Shown here piece after piece: positions 34,055-44,110 of a stretch of 64,000 nt of DNA. The stretch's first letter is position 1; every line of letters starts with the position of its first letter. Position numbers and translations under genes: made by a program. This DNA comes from Algoriphagus locisalis. GTDB taxonomy: Bacteria; Bacteroidota; Bacteroidia; Cytophagales; Cyclobacteriaceae. The DNA lies in contig NZ_FPBF01000004.1 of the NCBI RefSeq assembly GCF_900116615.1, positions 248,001-312,000 of the forward strand, in the 5' to 3' direction. The notes under the pieces were generated by a model, which worked only from the letters and a program-made list of their open reading frames with translations, had not been told where the DNA came from and made no database searches.

Positions 34055-37000
34055 ATGAAAAGCAGCCCTAATTCCATAAGGTTACCCTACATTTTTACGA
34101 TTACCCTCCTATTTACAACTTTTGTATTTAATACAGCCGTGTATTCACAAGGTTTTAATGACAATGAGTGGATTTTCGGCTATTGTAGTGGATCTACGGA
34201 AAACAACTATTTGTCCTTTGGAAAAGGAAATACCCCAACCGTTCAATCTATTCCTGGATCAATTGTCTTCACCGATAGAAATTCTGCACTAGCGATAGAT
34301 CCTATTACAGGGCAACCCCTATTCCTAACAAATGGTGAGTTGGTTTATGATTTCAGCCAGAATCCGATCCAGGGCGTAGGATCTGGTCTCAATGGAAATA
34401 TAGATGGAACCCAGCAAGTGGCGACTGGTTTTCTGGAGTACGATCCTGAAGGAAACAAGCTTTTTTACATCTTCTATACTTCGCTGGGCGGAGATCTACA
34501 ATATGCCGTAGTGGATATGAATGCCCCAGGCCAAGCCACCGGTAACGAACGGCCTTTAGGCGAAATCACTTCCAGCGACAATAAAATCGGAAATGCCTCC
34601 GGAGCTCTTTTAGTGGTGAAGACACCTGCCTCTCCATCCTATCTCATCAGCTTTGATAATGGGAATCTGATTTCGCGAAGCATTAATTCTGGAGTGGGCA
34701 ACTTCAGTACCACGGACAGTCAAGGCATTTCTTCCACTCCAAAACAAATTGTCTTCAATGACGAAACAAGCCAATTAATCTTAATCCCCGAGTCTGACAC
34801 CGACCCTATTTTAGTGGTGGATTTTGATACGAGTAGCGGAACTTTCGGATCTCCTACTCCTATTGCCCAATCATCCGGAAATGGCACTTATGGGGGCGCA
34901 GAGTTTTCTCCTGATGGTAATTACATCTACTATTCGGCTGGAAATACATTATACAGAGTGCCCACTACAGATCTTTCTGCCACACCTGAAGAAATGCCAA
35001 TTGAATCACCTGGCACTCCTCCGGTGGATCTTTTCGCTATCTATGACATCAAAGCTGGACCCGACGGAAGTATCTATTACATCTACGAAGAAGTAGATGG
35101 TGGTCCTCAACTCTTAGGAAAAGTCACTAATCCAAATGAAGCAGATCTGGCGCTGGTGGAAGTGGAAGAAGATCCATTTACAGGTACAGACTTTTGCGGA
35201 ACCGTTTTTCCCACTTTTGCACCCAATGCAGATGTTACCCCTACTGTTGATTTCACCTGGGATCCAGAAATGCCCTGTGCAAATAATCCAATCCAACTTA
35301 CCTCAGAATTAACTCCAGAGAACTACAGGCCTGTAAGTTTCGCTTGGAATTTTGACCCTCCGCTAACTGACTCCACCGGAAATGCCCTTCCGGCGGATTA
35401 TGCGCAAGAGCATTTTTTAATCCCTGCAGACGCAGCATCAGGTCAAAGCCTGAATGTAACACTGGAAGTGACCTTCGCTGATAGCACGACTCAAACAGTG
35501 AACCATACAATTACCCTGACGGAAAACAATCTGGAAGCTAATTTTTCTCCTTCAGACACCACTTTGTGTGAGACATGCCTGGATTTAGATCCCCTGTTAA
35601 TGGCCCAAAACCAAGGAGGGGATGGAGAAGGTGGAGCACCAGGAATGGGAGGTGGTCAAGGTGGTGGAGCCGGCGGTGGTGGTGAAGAATATGAATATTT
35701 CTGGTCAAACAAACGGGATCAGGGATGGATTGGTAAGGAAGCCAATGAAGTATGTTCTCCAGGATTGTACTGGGTTTTAGTGCGCGAGCCTGGTTCCTCA
35801 TGCTATGCATATGCTGAGATTCGGGTCAAAATGTGGGATGTTCAGGATCAAACAAACAATATCTGGTATTTTGGAGATGGAGCCGGACTAGACTTCAATC
35901 CTGACCCGGATGACCCGGATGCGCCAACGCCACGACCTATTGCTTCACCACATCCTCAAAGTATCCCAGCAGGAACTACCACCATTTCTAGTCAGGATGG
36001 AGAAGTTTTATTCTACACTGACGGACAATCTGTTTGGGATCTCAATGGAGATCTAATGGAAAACGGGGATGATATTGGAGGAGACAACGCAAGCAGCCAA
36101 GGTGTGCTGGCTGTGCCGGTTCCTGGAGAAGAAACGCTTTTCTATCTCTTCACGAATCAACTTTCAGCGAATGGATCCAATGAAGCAAAGTATTCCCTAG
36201 TGGATATCAAATCGGAGAATCCAACCGGAGTCGGTAATGTAGTCACCAAGGACAATTTCCTTTTCAGCCCATCAACAGAACATACCGCCGCTCTGGATGC
36301 GGGCGACACGACTTGGGTGATGTATCATGAACTTGGCAACAATACGTTCCGGGCATATCCCGTTTCATCACAAGGTATAGGCCAACCCGTTTTCAGTTCT
36401 GTAGGGTCTAATCATGGATTTAATTCCGGAGTCGGCGCTATGAAATTCAACGCTGACGGAGATCAAATCGCAGTGACCATATCTGAAGGAGGTTGTAATA
36501 AGCTGGAGATTTTTGATTTCGATAGTGATACTGGAGAAATTACCGAATATGCTAGAATCGATTTAGGTTGTGACGGCGATGTATATGGAATGGAGTTCTC
36601 AGAAGACGGAGAGCGAATCTTAGTATCGTATAGAAATGGCGGTTCAGGCATCGAGGAATTTGTGATTAAAGCAAACGAAAATGATGACCCTGCTGCTGCC
36701 GTTTGCCCTACTTGTTTTGAAGGAGCTGGGACTCGGGCAGAAATTGAAGCTTGTATCATCAGCACCAAAAATCAAATCAGCGATACTGCAGGACTCGATC
36801 TTGGCGCATTGCAAATCGGCCCAAATGGTCAAATCTATGTAGCCGTAGTCGGGGATAATAGAATCGGGCAAATAAATGTAGGATCTGGATGTAATTCTGA
36901 AAGTACATTTACCCAAGACGGAGTAGAGCCTATGCCAGGCTCATCGAACCTCGGACTTCCTTCCTTTGTCCAGAACTCTGGAAGCTCTATCCCTGAACCA

Positions 37001-39619
37001 GGACTCGCAGCACCTGCCAGGCTTTGTCTTGACCCAGAACTTGGAGCTGGAGCACTTCTTGAAGGAGGCGGAGAGCCTGATATTGACAGTTACTTCTGGA
37101 CTATTACCAATAATGATGATGGGACAGTTGTCAGAGATAATTATGGTGGCCCGGGAGATGAATTCCAGAACTTGGACCAGATATTCAATAATCCTGGAAC
37201 CTATACCATAGAACTGAGAGTGGATAGATGCGGTGACCCTGAGTATTTCAGAGCTAGCACTGAGATTTTGGTAGAGGCTCCACCGGAATTGACTTTGGCG
37301 GATGATGCCACGCTTTGCGCTGGAAATCCAGTTACACTCACTGCTATAAATGGATACGACCCTGCAGAAGGTCTGTATGATTTCCAGTGGACAAATGCTG
37401 CCGGAGAGGTTTTCGGAGACGAAAACTCCAATGAAATCACTGTGGATGAGGAAAGTATTTACACCGTCAATGTGAGCTACAGATTGCCTGATGGGCTTTC
37501 CGATGATGAAGCTATGCTTTTCGAAACTTGTCCTGCCACGGCTGAAATTTTTGTTGGCCCTGCATTCGAGTTTGATTTGACACAAACAGCTACAGAAGTA
37601 TGTTATGAAGAAACTTCTGTGACTTTTGCGCCAAATACACCGATTTCTGGGGAATGGTTTTACACCTTAGCTGGTGACCCAAATCGCGTTGCTTTAGGAG
37701 AGTTCTTTGAACTTGAGCTTTTCATCAATACACTTCCAAGTCCTGGTCAGTACGAAATCATTTTTGTGACACAAGATCCGATTTTGGAAGGCTGTACGGT
37801 TGAGAAAACATTAAATCTATTGGTGAATGAACTTCCAATTTTCACAGCAACGCAGACAACACCAGCCACAGATTGCAATACGCCTGATGGCTCTTTTGAG
37901 ATCACCATGCAAACTGATGCTGCAACGGTAAATGTTTTGGAAACCGGAGATACATTTTCAACTATTACTGCCGGAAGTTCAGTTCAAGTAACAGGAGTTC
38001 TTCCGGGAGTTTACACCATAGAAGCCGAGAATAGTTTTGGTTGTAGTTACACTCGAAGCATTACGGTAGAAAACAGTAACCCTCCGGTTGGCTTTGAATA
38101 TACGGTAACACCGACAGATGAAATATGTGGTCCCAATGGCGTTCAAAATGGCCTGTTAACAATCAACTTTACTACTTCTCCACAATCAGGATCTTATACT
38201 GTCACTCGACAAGGTGATGGTCAGACTTTCCAAGGCACATTTACTTCGACTGATCAATTTGATATAACTATACCCTATGGTGAATATGCTGTCGAAATCC
38301 AAGATCCAAGTGGTTGTGCTATTCCAGACCCTACTATTTATACTATCTCCCAAAAATTTGAGGTTCTATTTTCTGTCCCAGCGAATTTGACAGCTTGTGA
38401 AAGCTTCACCTTCACGCCTACTTCGCCAGATACCTTGACTTATACGGTAACAAACTCTGGAGGAACTGTCATTTTCCCTGATACAAATGGAGAGTTCACC
38501 ATTACGCAGTCTGACACTTATACGGTCAGAGGCGAAGATCCCACAGGAGTCAATTGCCCAAGAGAGGAAACAATAGTGGCTAATATCACCCAGCCGATAG
38601 ATTTTGATGTTTCTCCGCCAATCGTGGATTGTCAAGTGGGAATTCAATACGAAGCCGTCCTTATTAATGCCGATCCTGCGGATGTAATATTCCTTTGGAA
38701 AGACGCACAAGGGGTGATCGTGGGAAGAAGACAGACATTCGTACCAAGTAGATCGGGTGATTATACCCTGGAGGTGCAGCCTGTGGCAGGAGGTTTATGC
38801 CCAACTGAGGAGATACCTTTCACAGCTGAGGTGATCTCTCAGCGAGTGGATGTGGCTTTGGATATTGTGCCGTTTTGCGTGGATCAAACAAGTACTACGA
38901 TTACCATAGATGCTGATATGTCCAATGTGGCAGATATAGAATGGTATTCCGTAGTAGGTGGTACCCGCACTCGAATTCCGTCTTTTGATGGCCTGCCAAT
39001 TATCGAGGTTTCTGAGGAAGGAACCTATGAAGCTTTGCTAAGAAGCAGTGTAGGATGTGAACTTGGCCGTGCAAATGGTGTCGTTTCCAAATCAACTATC
39101 ACAGCGCCAGTCGTACCAGCCGGCTTTACCATTTGTGCGATTGAAGGCGTTACCCAGAGCATTGATCCTGGCACTTATGACAATTATTCCTGGAAGTTAG
39201 ATGGTGAAGAAGTTTCTCAAGACCCTGTATTCACCCCTACTGAAGGCGGCATCTATGAACTCACCGTGTCTGACAATCTGGGTTGTGAATACATCACTAC
39301 TATTGATGTGGTAGAAGACTGTTCCTTAAAAATTGTTTTCCCAAATGGTGTAGTTCTAAATGATCCAAACAGAAACTTTATCCTCTATGCAAATGAATAC
39401 ATAGATGATGTCGAAGTCTATATTTACAACCGGTGGGGAGAATTAATCTTCTATTGTGAGCATGAAAATATCGAGCCTAGCCAATCTTTCTGCCCTTGGG
39501 ATGGTCAGGTGAGCGGAGAATTTGTACCAAATGGAACATATGCCGTGGTTGTGAAGTTTACCAGTGAAGACCAGAACATCACACAAAAATTAACCAAAGC
39601 GATAACAGTAATTCAATAG
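34055..39619 (+). CDS. Secreted T9SS protein with type B sorting domain, 1854 residues
   Basis: A very large surface protein with a signal peptide (about 1-32). Two propeller-like repeats open with NEWIFGYCSG (about 36) and NNIWYFGDGAGLDF (about 605). Between them are PKD/Ig-like domains and a Gly-rich stretch (about 520-545). Residues about 990-1750 are tandem Ig-like modules (PPELTLADDATLCAG…, DCNTPDGSFEI…, FSVPANLTACESF…). The last about 95 residues (IVFPNGV, YIYNRWGELIFYCEH, CPWDGQVSGEFVPNGTYAV) are the CHU_C/gliding-motility-associated C-terminal domain that directs T9SS export. It diverges from the PorP/SprF gene. It is probably a surface adhesin or filament component; that is inference. 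Confidence 0.93.
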   Translation: MKSSPNSIRLPYIFTITLLFTTFVFNTAVYSQGFNDNEWIFGYCSGSTENNYLSFGKGNTPTVQSIPGSIVFTDRNSALAIDPITGQPLFLTNGELVYDFSQNPIQGVGSGLNGNIDGTQQVATGFLEYDPEGNKLFYIFYTSLGGDLQYAVVDMNAPGQATGNERPLGEITSSDNKIGNASGALLVVKTPASPSYLISFDNGNLISRSINSGVGNFSTTDSQGISSTPKQIVFNDETSQLILIPESDTDPILVVDFDTSSGTFGSPTPIAQSSGNGTYGGAEFSPDGNYIYYSAGNTLYRVPTTDLSATPEEMPIESPGTPPVDLFAIYDIKAGPDGSIYYIYEEVDGGPQLLGKVTNPNEADLALVEVEEDPFTGTDFCGTVFPTFAPNADVTPTVDFTWDPEMPCANNPIQLTSELTPENYRPVSFAWNFDPPLTDSTGNALPADYAQEHFLIPADAASGQSLNVTLEVTFADSTTQTVNHTITLTENNLEANFSPSDTTLCETCLDLDPLLMAQNQGGDGEGGAPGMGGGQGGGAGGGGEEYEYFWSNKRDQGWIGKEANEVCSPGLYWVLVREPGSSCYAYAEIRVKMWDVQDQTNNIWYFGDGAGLDFNPDPDDPDAPTPRPIASPHPQSIPAGTTTISSQDGEVLFYTDGQSVWDLNGDLMENGDDIGGDNASSQGVLAVPVPGEETLFYLFTNQLSANGSNEAKYSLVDIKSENPTGVGNVVTKDNFLFSPSTEHTAALDAGDTTWVMYHELGNNTFRAYPVSSQGIGQPVFSSVGSNHGFNSGVGAMKFNADGDQIAVTISEGGCNKLEIFDFDSDTGEITEYARIDLGCDGDVYGMEFSEDGERILVSYRNGGSGIEEFVIKANENDDPAAAVCPTCFEGAGTRAEIEACIISTKNQISDTAGLDLGALQIGPNGQIYVAVVGDNRIGQINVGSGCNSESTFTQDGVEPMPGSSNLGLPSFVQNSGSSIPEPGLAAPARLCLDPELGAGALLEGGGEPDIDSYFWTITNNDDGTVVRDNYGGPGDEFQNLDQIFNNPGTYTIELRVDRCGDPEYFRASTEILVEAPPELTLADDATLCAGNPVTLTAINGYDPAEGLYDFQWTNAAGEVFGDENSNEITVDEESIYTVNVSYRLPDGLSDDEAMLFETCPATAEIFVGPAFEFDLTQTATEVCYEETSVTFAPNTPISGEWFYTLAGDPNRVALGEFFELELFINTLPSPGQYEIIFVTQDPILEGCTVEKTLNLLVNELPIFTATQTTPATDCNTPDGSFEITMQTDAATVNVLETGDTFSTITAGSSVQVTGVLPGVYTIEAENSFGCSYTRSITVENSNPPVGFEYTVTPTDEICGPNGVQNGLLTINFTTSPQSGSYTVTRQGDGQTFQGTFTSTDQFDITIPYGEYAVEIQDPSGCAIPDPTIYTISQKFEVLFSVPANLTACESFTFTPTSPDTLTYTVTNSGGTVIFPDTNGEFTITQSDTYTVRGEDPTGVNCPREETIVANITQPIDFDVSPPIVDCQVGIQYEAVLINADPADVIFLWKDAQGVIVGRRQTFVPSRSGDYTLEVQPVAGGLCPTEEIPFTAEVISQRVDVALDIVPFCVDQTSTTITIDADMSNVADIEWYSVVGGTRTRIPSFDGLPIIEVSEEGTYEALLRSSVGCELGRANGVVSKSTITAPVVPAGFTICAIEGVTQSIDPGTYDNYSWKLDGEEVSQDPVFTPTEGGIYELTVSDNLGCEYITTIDVVEDCSLKIVFPNGVVLNDPNRNFILYANEYIDDVEVYIYNRWGELIFYCEHENIEPSQSFCPWDGQVSGEFVPNGTYAVVVKFTSEDQNITQKLTKAITVIQ

Positions 39620-39620
39620 T

Positions 39621-40373
39621 ATGCTTATCCTTATTTCCCCGGCAAAGACGCTGGACTACAGTACCCCAAATTTCACAGAATCCACCCAGCCTGATTTCCA
39701 AACAGACACTCAGTCATTGGTAAGAATAATGAAAAAGAAGTCGGCCAAAGAAATCGGAGAACTCATGCATATCTCTGATAATTTGGCAGAACTGAATGAG
39801 GAACGATTTAAGACTTTTCAGAAGGAATTTACCGAAGAAAATTCCAAGCAAGCACTATTGGCTTTCAAAGGCGATGTATATACCAAAATCGACGTAGATG
39901 AGTATTCAAAAGAAGATTTTGATTTTGCCCAATCGCATCTTCGGATTCTTTCTGGGCTTTACGGACTGCTTAAACCTTTGGATCTGATCCAGCCCTACCG
40001 CTTGGAAATGGGGATTAAACTGGAAAATAAAAAAGGAAAAAACCTGTATGAGTTTTGGGATAAGAAAATCGCCAAAGCTATCAATGAAGCTGCAATGGGC
40101 CAGCCGATCATCAATTTAGCTTCTCAGGAATATTTTAAAGCAGTTCATTTGAAATCCTTGAAAAGCCCACTGATTAATATAGAATTCAAGGAATTTAAAG
40201 ATGACAGCTATAAAATCATCGGCTTTTTTGCGAAGCAAGCCCGTGGAATGATGAGTAACTTTGCCATCAAAAATAGAATCACTGATCCTGAGCAGCTTAA
40301 GACCTTCAATGAAGGTGGATACGAGTATTCTGATAAACTGAGTGAGGACAACACTTGGATATTTGTACGGTAA
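39621..40373 (+). CDS. yaaA: Peroxide stress protein YaaA
   Basis: A 250-residue cytoplasmic protein of the YaaA/DUF328 family. The start MLILISPAKTLD and later NLASQEYFKAV, FKDDSYKIIGFFAKQARGMM and the closing SEDNTWIFVR motif are diagnostic. In E. coli YaaA lowers free iron during peroxide stress, and the family fold binds DNA. It starts one base after the stop of the first large T9SS protein and is followed about 100 bases later by the second, so it sits inside that locus without an obvious link to it. It may be co-transcribed with the upstream gene. Confidence 0.95.
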   Translation: MLILISPAKTLDYSTPNFTESTQPDFQTDTQSLVRIMKKKSAKEIGELMHISDNLAELNEERFKTFQKEFTEENSKQALLAFKGDVYTKIDVDEYSKEDFDFAQSHLRILSGLYGLLKPLDLIQPYRLEMGIKLENKKGKNLYEFWDKKIAKAINEAAMGQPIINLASQEYFKAVHLKSLKSPLINIEFKEFKDDSYKIIGFFAKQARGMMSNFAIKNRITDPEQLKTFNEGGYEYSDKLSEDNTWIFVR

Positions 40374-40475
40374 TCACTCAACCACCTTTATCACAAAGTG
40401 TTGTAGCCATTCTTGGTTTTTCACCTATATAAAATTGTAACTTAGGGGTTGTAAAAAAAATTTTATAACCCTACT

Positions 40476-43400
40476 TTGATCCCAACACGCCTAAAAACTG
40501 TAGTATTTACCTTTATTTCCCTTTGGGTTATATTTTTTGCTTATGCTTCATTGGAGAAGCTGGATAAAAGAAATTTCCCATACTATTTTAAAGAACAAGC
40601 CCAAGTTGATCCTGAATTGACAGGTCCTGATAGGTTATGTAACGTTTTTGGCAGTGTGGTAGGGACATTCTCAGGAGGAGGAGATCCTGCTACTGATGTT
40701 TACAAATGGACTATTCTAGCACCGGATGGAAGTGTGTTATTCACACGACCTCAGGGATCCTTTCCAACAATCGAATACACATTTGAGCTCTTAGGAACAC
40801 ATAAAGTAATGCTTCAGGTTAGTCGTGGAGGTATAATCATTGCGGATTTAGAAAAAGAAGTAGCGATTATAAAAGGCCCTGAGTTTACATTGGCAGGTAG
40901 CTACAAAGTTTGTCCCGGACAGGCAATAGAACTACAAGCCATCGCTCCATCGAGTTCTAATTTTTCGAACTATATTTTTGAATGGAAAGATGAAAATGAT
41001 CAAGTCGTAGGCACAGCCAATACGCTCAGTGTAACTACCCCAGGTTCCTATTCTGTTAAATTTTACTTTCCAGATGGTGAAGGCAATCCGGTGTGCAACA
41101 ATACGCTGAATACACGTGTAGAAATTTTAGAATCTATTTCTATTGTAGAAAGTTCCTCCACAGTTTGCAGAGATGGGAGTATTACTTTCACTGCTGAGCC
41201 ATTAAGTGTAGGGCGGTGGTTTCTGACAATTCCAGGCGAGTCAACCCCTGTTGATCTGGGAAATTCATCTTCTGTGACCCTTTTGCCAACTAGAGATTTA
41301 CCGACTTTTGGGGAGTACAGTATTGAGCTTATCATTGAAAACTCACAAAATCCATCCTGCAGTCCAAAGGCTTTCAGCACATTCAGCTACAAAGAGCAGC
41401 CTGTAATAGCTGTATCTTCAGTCATTAGTTCAAGTGGTTGCTTCAATCCGGATGGAGGGTTGGAGCTTATTGCAGAAACTGATTTGGACTTGGTGAGAGT
41501 TGGTACTTCCGGATCCATTTACGGTCCATTCCTAGCCGGGGAAACGATAACTATCACTAATCTCAAATCCGGTGGCTACACGCTATACTCCTATCTTAAC
41601 GGCTGCCAAAATACCTTGGGAGCGGTAGTTCCACTGAATGACCCGCCTTCTGTTTTAGAGTTTGAAATAGAAAATATCACTCCAGAATCTTGTACTACAA
41701 CTGGGAAAATAAAAGGTTCATTCGATGTAAAACTCGAAAACGGACTAACAGAAGGCTCATTTCGGGTCATCAATGAAAGAGGTGAAGTAGCTATTAAAGA
41801 TGCCTTACCCACTGCCAACCCATTCAAAATAGAATTGGGTGGAGGTAAATATTTCTTTGAAATTTTGGACAAAGACAGTTGCAATCTGCCAACAAGGGAA
41901 TTGATTGAGATTCCAAGCAAGCCTCAGGTTTCCTTCTTTATTCCAGACTCTCTCACGATTTGTGGTTCTTTTGACCTGCTTCCAGAAACCTCAGAAAGCC
42001 TGCTTTTCACATTGACAGATCCTTCTGGGAATGTTAGCTCAGCTAGTACGGGAGAACCTTTCACACTTACCGAGGCAGGCGAATACAGTCTGGTCGGGAT
42101 ACTGCCCGATCAGGATGATATTTGCCCATCCGAAAGAAAGCTAATTTTAAGTACTACAGCGCCTATTCCATTTGAACCAAGACTTAAGAGTGAAGATTGT
42201 GTGATTGGTAATCGAGTCTTTGAAGCAGACATCGATGGATATGATCCTAATTTGGCAGAATTTTTCTGGAGAAATGCAGTAGGAGATACGATAGGCACAG
42301 GACAAAACCTATTTTTATCCCCTACTACTATTGGTACGTTTTCCTTGGAAGTGCAACCCAAAAACTCTGAAAGCTGCCCTATTTCTCCAAAAGAATTCAT
42401 AGTCGAAGAACCTGTGCTATTTGTAGATGCCTCGATAGTTACCACCAAATTATGTGAATTTGGCCCGGAAGCGATAGTGGAATTAATCACCACATCTCCA
42501 GAAGCAGTCACTGACATCCGCTGGAGGCGATTTGATGAAGCCGGGGAAATAGTCCCTTTACCTGAATTCGATAATCAAACGATCATCAACACAAGAATTG
42601 GTGGAACCTACGAGGCTTCTGCTTATAGCATCATACCTCAAATCAATAAAAACTGCGAGCTTGGAAGAGCTACTTTTCAGTTGGACCTAACTCCTGACAA
42701 AGTGCAGTTTGACATACCTGAGGAACTGGCTATTTGTGATTACCACGAAATAACTCCCCAAACTAATCAAGCGTTAGAGTTCTTTCTCACAACTCCATCA
42801 GGGGCTGTTATTGAAAAAACCTCAGGTCAATCTTTCACCCTTGAAGAAGCTGGAGTCTATACATTTCTTGCATTCGACAGCAATAGCCCGACTGCATTTT
42901 GTCCTGAGCAAAAAGAGCTAGTAGTCACCTTAGCCGATGCTGTGGATTTCCAGCCAGTTTTGTCTGAAGAGTTTTGCGATGGAAGCAGGAGATATCAGGC
43001 ATCTATTTCCAATTATGAGGTAGAAGATGTGGAAATCACCTGGAAGGATCAAAGTGGCAATGAAATCGGAAATAATGAGTTTTTAACGATTAGCACACCG
43101 GGGAACTACAGTCTAGAGGTGCAGCCAGCGAATGTCATACCTTGTCACATCACACCAATTTCATTTGAAGTTTTGCCTCCGGTATTGGAAGTTGATGTGA
43201 GTTTGTTCGCTGAGCCTCTGTGCCCAGATTCCCCTTCTGCTACTATTCGGGCGGAGGCAGATTTCAGTCTAGTCACCTCGATAGAATGGTGGTTTACCTC
43301 GCCTACAGGAGAACAGTCTGAGTTAGTTGAAAATCGTAACAAGGAAGAAATTTTAGCTATCAATGAAGGAACCTATGAGGTACGCTTGCTGAACCAAATC

Positions 43401-43970
43401 CCTTGTTTACTGGGACTTGACCAAGTACTGATTCTTAGAAGTACAGATCCAGTTCGTCCAGAAGTGAATGATAACTATCAAGTATGTCCAAAATATGAAA
43501 TTGGCCCTACGATTAATCCCGGAAACTTTGCCAGCTATGAATGGTACATGGGAGATCAACTGGTTTCTACCAATCCAATATATAAACCAATAGCTGTGGG
43601 GAATTATCAGCTAATCGTATATAGTAACGAAGGCTGTGCATACCAGGCAGAATTCACAACAGAAGAAGAGTGTGAACTAAGGGTAATTTATCCTAATGCC
43701 ATTCAGCATGGAAATCCGGATAAGGAATTTTTACTTTATACAAATTACCTGATCGACGAATTGGATCTGGTGATTCTGAATAAGTGGGGACAGGTAATCT
43801 TCCAATGTTCTCAAACCAATCTAATATCAGAAGAGTCAACATGTGCCTGGGATGGAACCTACAATGGAAAAGCAATACCTAATGGTAATTATGCCGTACG
43901 TCTCAACTTTAAGAATTATGAAAAGAACATTTCCAAGTCCGAGTTTGGCTCGATTTTGATCATAGAATAG
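40476..43970 (+). CDS. Secreted T9SS protein with type B sorting domain, 1164 residues
   Basis: Paralog of the previous T9SS protein. It begins with a TTG codon: the frame is closed by a stop at 40452 and no ATG occurs before residue 120, while TTG gives a sound signal peptide (MIPTRLKTVVFTF then SLWVIFFAYA). Ig-like modules follow, among them FFIPDSLTICGSFDLLP (about 487-638) and a second copy, FDIPEELAICDYHEITP (about 744-895). The C-terminal sorting domain (VIYPNAIQHGNPDKEF, WDGTYNGKAIPNGNYAV) is of type B. The TTTGATCCC around the start recurs at the third paralog. Confidence 0.88.
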   Translation: MIPTRLKTVVFTFISLWVIFFAYASLEKLDKRNFPYYFKEQAQVDPELTGPDRLCNVFGSVVGTFSGGGDPATDVYKWTILAPDGSVLFTRPQGSFPTIEYTFELLGTHKVMLQVSRGGIIIADLEKEVAIIKGPEFTLAGSYKVCPGQAIELQAIAPSSSNFSNYIFEWKDENDQVVGTANTLSVTTPGSYSVKFYFPDGEGNPVCNNTLNTRVEILESISIVESSSTVCRDGSITFTAEPLSVGRWFLTIPGESTPVDLGNSSSVTLLPTRDLPTFGEYSIELIIENSQNPSCSPKAFSTFSYKEQPVIAVSSVISSSGCFNPDGGLELIAETDLDLVRVGTSGSIYGPFLAGETITITNLKSGGYTLYSYLNGCQNTLGAVVPLNDPPSVLEFEIENITPESCTTTGKIKGSFDVKLENGLTEGSFRVINERGEVAIKDALPTANPFKIELGGGKYFFEILDKDSCNLPTRELIEIPSKPQVSFFIPDSLTICGSFDLLPETSESLLFTLTDPSGNVSSASTGEPFTLTEAGEYSLVGILPDQDDICPSERKLILSTTAPIPFEPRLKSEDCVIGNRVFEADIDGYDPNLAEFFWRNAVGDTIGTGQNLFLSPTTIGTFSLEVQPKNSESCPISPKEFIVEEPVLFVDASIVTTKLCEFGPEAIVELITTSPEAVTDIRWRRFDEAGEIVPLPEFDNQTIINTRIGGTYEASAYSIIPQINKNCELGRATFQLDLTPDKVQFDIPEELAICDYHEITPQTNQALEFFLTTPSGAVIEKTSGQSFTLEEAGVYTFLAFDSNSPTAFCPEQKELVVTLADAVDFQPVLSEEFCDGSRRYQASISNYEVEDVEITWKDQSGNEIGNNEFLTISTPGNYSLEVQPANVIPCHITPISFEVLPPVLEVDVSLFAEPLCPDSPSATIRAEADFSLVTSIEWWFTSPTGEQSELVENRNKEEILAINEGTYEVRLLNQIPCLLGLDQVLILRSTDPVRPEVNDNYQVCPKYEIGPTINPGNFASYEWYMGDQLVSTNPIYKPIAVGNYQLIVYSNEGCAYQAEFTTEEECELRVIYPNAIQHGNPDKEFLLYTNYLIDELDLVILNKWGQVIFQCSQTNLISEESTCAWDGTYNGKAIPNGNYAVRLNFKNYEKNISKSEFGSILIIE

Positions 43971-44110
43971 CTAAGAAACCTAGACTTGAAATCGGATTGG
44001 AACATTTTTTGAACCAAGCGGGGAGATATTACTAGTTAGGTGACAAGTCTATCTAACTTTATGCACACCCTAATTTGATTCCCTTGAAGTCCAATAACCA
44101 ATTTTCTACA

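Noticed and set aside
36941..37585. A 214-codon open frame on the minus strand inside the 1854-residue T9SS gene
   Set aside because: It lies opposite a strong gene with clear domains on the plus strand; its own translation shows no domain, signal or motif.
44075..44110. TTG start for the third T9SS paralog
   Set aside because: An ATG at 44111 begins a normal signal peptide; the TTG coincides with a promoter-like block shared with the second paralog.
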